A stretch of 64,000 bases of DNA, taken from the NCBI GenBank assembly GCA_965214915.1, contig CBDCCP010000002.1:868001-932000 (forward strand). The letters run 5' to 3'. The notes beneath the pieces are model-generated. The model did not search any database. It saw only the letters and a list, made by a program, of their open reading frames with translations, and was not told where the DNA came from. Origin of the DNA: CATQHP01 sp965214915. GTDB taxonomy: Bacteria; Acidobacteriota; Terriglobia; Bryobacterales; UBA6623. Shown piece by piece: positions 61,321-64,000 of the stretch (position 1 is the stretch's first letter; every line of letters begins with the position of its first letter). The position numbers and the translations under genes were made by a program.

Positions 61321-62736
61321 CTATGCGCAAAACGCCGTGGAAAATTTCGGCATACGCCAGTAGTAGATGCACTTTCGCAATTCCCGCCGCCCGAACCGGC
61401 CCATCTGCTGACTTGCATTACCCTTGCCCCGAGGCAATACACTGATTTCTTCGCAGTTAAACCCGCAGGTTTCCGCAATATCCGACAGAATAAGATCCAC
61501 CGGTACTTCCTCCCCGTGATATTGGACGTTGTCGTTGACCATCACGACTTGCCCCCCGGGTTTTGTGATTCTTGACAGCTCGGCGATAACGAGGGCCATT
61601 TCGAAGCAATAGTTTTCGACCAGGCGGATGACGTGCGGATTGCTCAACTCCGACTTCTGCCGATGCAGAGAGTTCAGAACTTCTTGGAGAGCAGCTTGTT
61701 TATGAAACGCAGTCTTCGCCTGAACCAACGTGTTCTCCCTCGGGTATTTCCAATTCAAAATATCGACTTTCGAGCGATTCTCGACGGTTGCGCTAATCAG
61801 GGCTTGACGCAGTTTGCCGAAATCGGCTTTGCTGAAGTTCAGCCAGGCGAGTTCCAGTGCGTATGTGCGCGTGTAATCGTAGCGGTTCGCATAGGGCGGC
61901 GAGGTGACCGTCAGGCCGATTGAGCGGTCGGGTATGTTGGCGAGTTTCTCCAGAGCCGAGCCTTGCAGCAGACGGGGGGGCTTGCCGCCGTAAATTTCTT
62001 TCAGCTTGGGCATGTCCTCCAGTATTTCGTCCAGTCGCTTTTGCAGCGCTTGGGGAAAACTGGGGATCGGTCCTTTGTCCATGCCGCCGCGGAGGCTCCG
62101 CCCGCAACGATTGTCCCAGCGAAGATATTGCCCGTCCTTTCGCGTGTAACTTGCCTCTTCCAGGACGCTCATACAAGCGAAATCGAGGATCGCGCGCATG
62201 TTGTCGTCGTCTAGTCCGGTCAGAAAACGCCGCGCTCTCGCAATCTCGTCCTCGGTTTTTGCCGGGAAGGCGCGGCTGGTGATCGGCACATGCGGAAACC
62301 GAAAAGCGTCGGCAGTTGCGCCGTTCTGCACGGATTCGATCAAGGCGCCGCCGGCAGCCGCGATGGTCTCGGCCTTCACGCTGTTGGCCGCTAACGAGAT
62401 GGCGCGCGCGGCATGCATCCCCACCGGCATGATCTCGATACCCACAGCCTCGCGGCCTTTGCCGCCTACGATCAAGGGCGTCGTGCCGATGCCGGCAAAC
62501 GGGTCGAGCACCGCCCCGTCCGCCTTGTTGAGCGCATCGCGGACAAGATCGGCGGAAAAACCTTCCTTGTAGCGCAGCCAACGCAATCCGGGTTGCGTCT
62601 TGTTTCCTTGATACGAAACGAACTTGCGGGAGAGTTCTTCGCGTATCGCTAGACGGTCTGCGAAGCGTTGTTGCAACGCATCGCGTTGCGCCCGTGGCGA
62701 CTGCTTGCGGGAAGCCGCGGCCTGCCGGTCGGTTAA
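61321..62736 (-). pseudogene. DNA methyltransferase, 5' end cut by IS5
   Basis: About 470 codons remain, from LTDRQAAASRKQSPRAQRDA at the IS border to FSTAFCA-stop. SAM motif I is VLDPFAGIGTTPLIVGG and the catalytic motif IV is TVTSPPYANRYDY (TSPPY), so it is an N4-cytosine or N6-adenine type methyltransferase. Motif I comes before motif IV. The original start lies on the far side of the IS copy B, beyond or near the window end (63972-64000 gives GDHQP before the joint). No restriction gene is visible within the window. Confidence 0.85.
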
Positions 62737-63971
62737 GGAAACTCTGAACAAGCAGGCTATTGACTGGGATAATAAGGGGAGAGCAGCGGGCACGGGGAAT
62801 AAGGGGGAGAGCGATGGCGCAGCGGACGTTTGCAGAATTGGAGTACGAGGGGAAGAAGAAGCAGACGAGGCGGGAGAAGTTTCTGGCACGGATGGAGGAC
62901 TTGATTCCGTGGGAGCGCTTGGAGGAGCGCATCCGCCCGTACTACCCCCAAGCGGGGCGGGGGCGGCGACCGTACGCGTTGGCGGTGATGCTGCGCGTGC
63001 ATTGCGTGCAGTTGTTTTACAACGTGAGCGATCCGGGGATGGAGGACATGCTGTACGAGATCGAGTCGGTGCGGCGCTTCGTGGGCTTGCGTTTGGGGGA
63101 TGCGCTGCCGGACGAGACGACGATTTTGAACTTTCGGCATCTGTTGGAGCGGCACGAGTTGGGCGGGAAGCTGATGGCGGAGATCAACGCGCACTTGGCG
63201 GAGCAAGGCTTGCGGCTGCGGGAGGGGACGATTCTGGACGCGACGATCATCGCGGCGCCGAGTTCGACGAAGAACAAGAAGCGGAGTCGCGACCCACAGA
63301 TGCATCAGACCAAGAAGGGGAATCAATGGTATTTCGGGATGAAGGCGCATATCGGCGTGGACGCCGAGACGGGGCTGACGCATAGCGTGGCGGCGACGGC
63401 GGCGAACGTGGCGGATGTGACCCAAGGGCATGAGTTGCTGCACGGCGGGGAGCGGGAGGTGTGCGCGGATGCGGGTTACCAGGGGATCGACAAGCGCGCG
63501 GAGCATCGGGGGCGTAAGGTGCGCTGGCAAGTGGCCTTGAAGGCTGGGCAGCGGCGGCGCTTGGCGGCGGGCAGCGCGGAGGCGCGGGCGGAGCGGCGCA
63601 AGGCAGAGGTGCGGGCCAAGGTGGAGCACCCGTTTCTGTACGTGAAGCGGCACTTTGGCTACGCCAAGGTGCGCTATCGCGGCTTGGCCAAGAACCGGGA
63701 GCGGATCAGTCTGCTGTTGGGCTTCGCCAATCTGCTGCTTGCCGGGCGCTACGCGACGGCCTGAGCGCCACAATACAGGAGTCGTGCGTCCATGCCGGCG
63801 CCAAGCCGCAGAAGCGGAGTCGAAGCCGTCGCTGCGGGGTCAAAAATTGGCGTTGCGCAGTCAAAATCGGCAGGATTCAGCCGCAAAATTCGCCGGCAGC
63901 CCGGCTGCAACCGCTCCTTACGGACAACTTCAACCAGCCAACGCGCCAAAACCACTTTATTCAGACTTTCC
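62737..63971 (+). mobile_element. IS5-family insertion sequence, copy B
   Basis: 1235 bases, same length and ends as copy A but in the opposite orientation. Flanks are TTAA and CTAA, again YTAR sites with a T/C difference at the first position. It sits in the 5' part of a DNA methyltransferase gene. Confidence 0.93.
62814..63764 (+). CDS. IS5-family DDE transposase (copy B)
   Basis: 316 residues, start supported by GGGGGAGAGCG before the ATG. Protein identical in the supplied translation to copy A at 47027-47977. Same DDE residues (DATII, ADAGYQ, VEHPF). Intact. Confidence 0.95.
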   Translation: MAQRTFAELEYEGKKKQTRREKFLARMEDLIPWERLEERIRPYYPQAGRGRRPYALAVMLRVHCVQLFYNVSDPGMEDMLYEIESVRRFVGLRLGDALPDETTILNFRHLLERHELGGKLMAEINAHLAEQGLRLREGTILDATIIAAPSSTKNKKRSRDPQMHQTKKGNQWYFGMKAHIGVDAETGLTHSVAATAANVADVTQGHELLHGGEREVCADAGYQGIDKRAEHRGRKVRWQVALKAGQRRRLAAGSAEARAERRKAEVRAKVEHPFLYVKRHFGYAKVRYRGLAKNRERISLLLGFANLLLAGRYATA

Positions 63972-64000
63972 CTAAGGGTTGGTGATCTCCACAAGGCCTG

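Overview
The window is a GC-rich bacterial chromosome segment (by eye well above 60% GC, apart from a few AT-rich islands). The gene set points to an Acidobacteriota-type organism (Bryobacterales/Solibacteres-like), probably from a lineage rich in mobile and decaying genes such as a host-associated one: a planctomycete/acidobacterial DUF1549-DUF1553 cytochrome plus DUF1501 pair, several sulfatases, an Oar-like TonB receptor with a carboxypeptidase-regulatory domain, an M61 peptidase, a GMC oxidoreductase and many secreted enzymes. This assignment is inference from gene content; no rRNA is present.

Layout. 1-3.2 kb: accessory zone with an AT-rich orphan gene and a Fic-family gene embedded in a three-copy array of bipartite palindromes. 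3.2-12 kb: DUF1549/1553 and DUF1501 genes, valS, M61 peptidase. 12-15.2 kb: a DUF3386-like gene and a frameshifted TonB receptor in one operon. 15.4-19.2 kb: a Spy/CpxP-like periplasmic protein with a CpxR-like GTAAA direct-repeat array, a sulfatase and a divergently transcribed YeiH-type putative sulfate exporter. 19.2-34.4 kb: metabolic and secreted proteins (Gfo/Idh/MocA, M14 peptidase, aminotransferase IV, frameshifted esterase, FG-GAP lipoprotein, enolase-superfamily enzyme, M24 peptidase, O-methyltransferase, proC, mutS). 34.5-44.1 kb: Oar-like receptor, GMC oxidoreductase, a degenerate ImmA/IrrE-like gene coupled to a frameshifted partner, DUF971, SRPBCC-like protein, AGCS symporter. 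44.1-51.8 kb: a tandem duplication of a block P450 / sulfatase / tRNA-Pro / Omp85, in which the two copies have lost complementary parts. 52-64 kb: orphan PhoX N-terminus, sulfatase, DUF3604 protein, membrane glycosyltransferase-like protein, DUF4143 ATPase with a large palindrome at its start, a conserved secreted protein and rnc, and a DNA methyltransferase broken by IS5.

Three small-repeat systems stand out: (1) the bipartite palindromes around the Fic gene; (2) heptamer arrays of the type (NNNCCAC)n ending in TGG, capped by GC-rich hairpins, in many intergenic gaps and running into reading frames; (3) a roughly 20-bp GC-rich repeat that also lies inside genes and adds peptides to RNase III and to the DUF4143 ATPase. 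Two copies of a 1235-bp IS5-type element lie in opposite orientation and bracket 14.7 kb. Single-base frameshifts in three genes could be real decay or assembly errors, and should be checked against reads before these genes are called dead.
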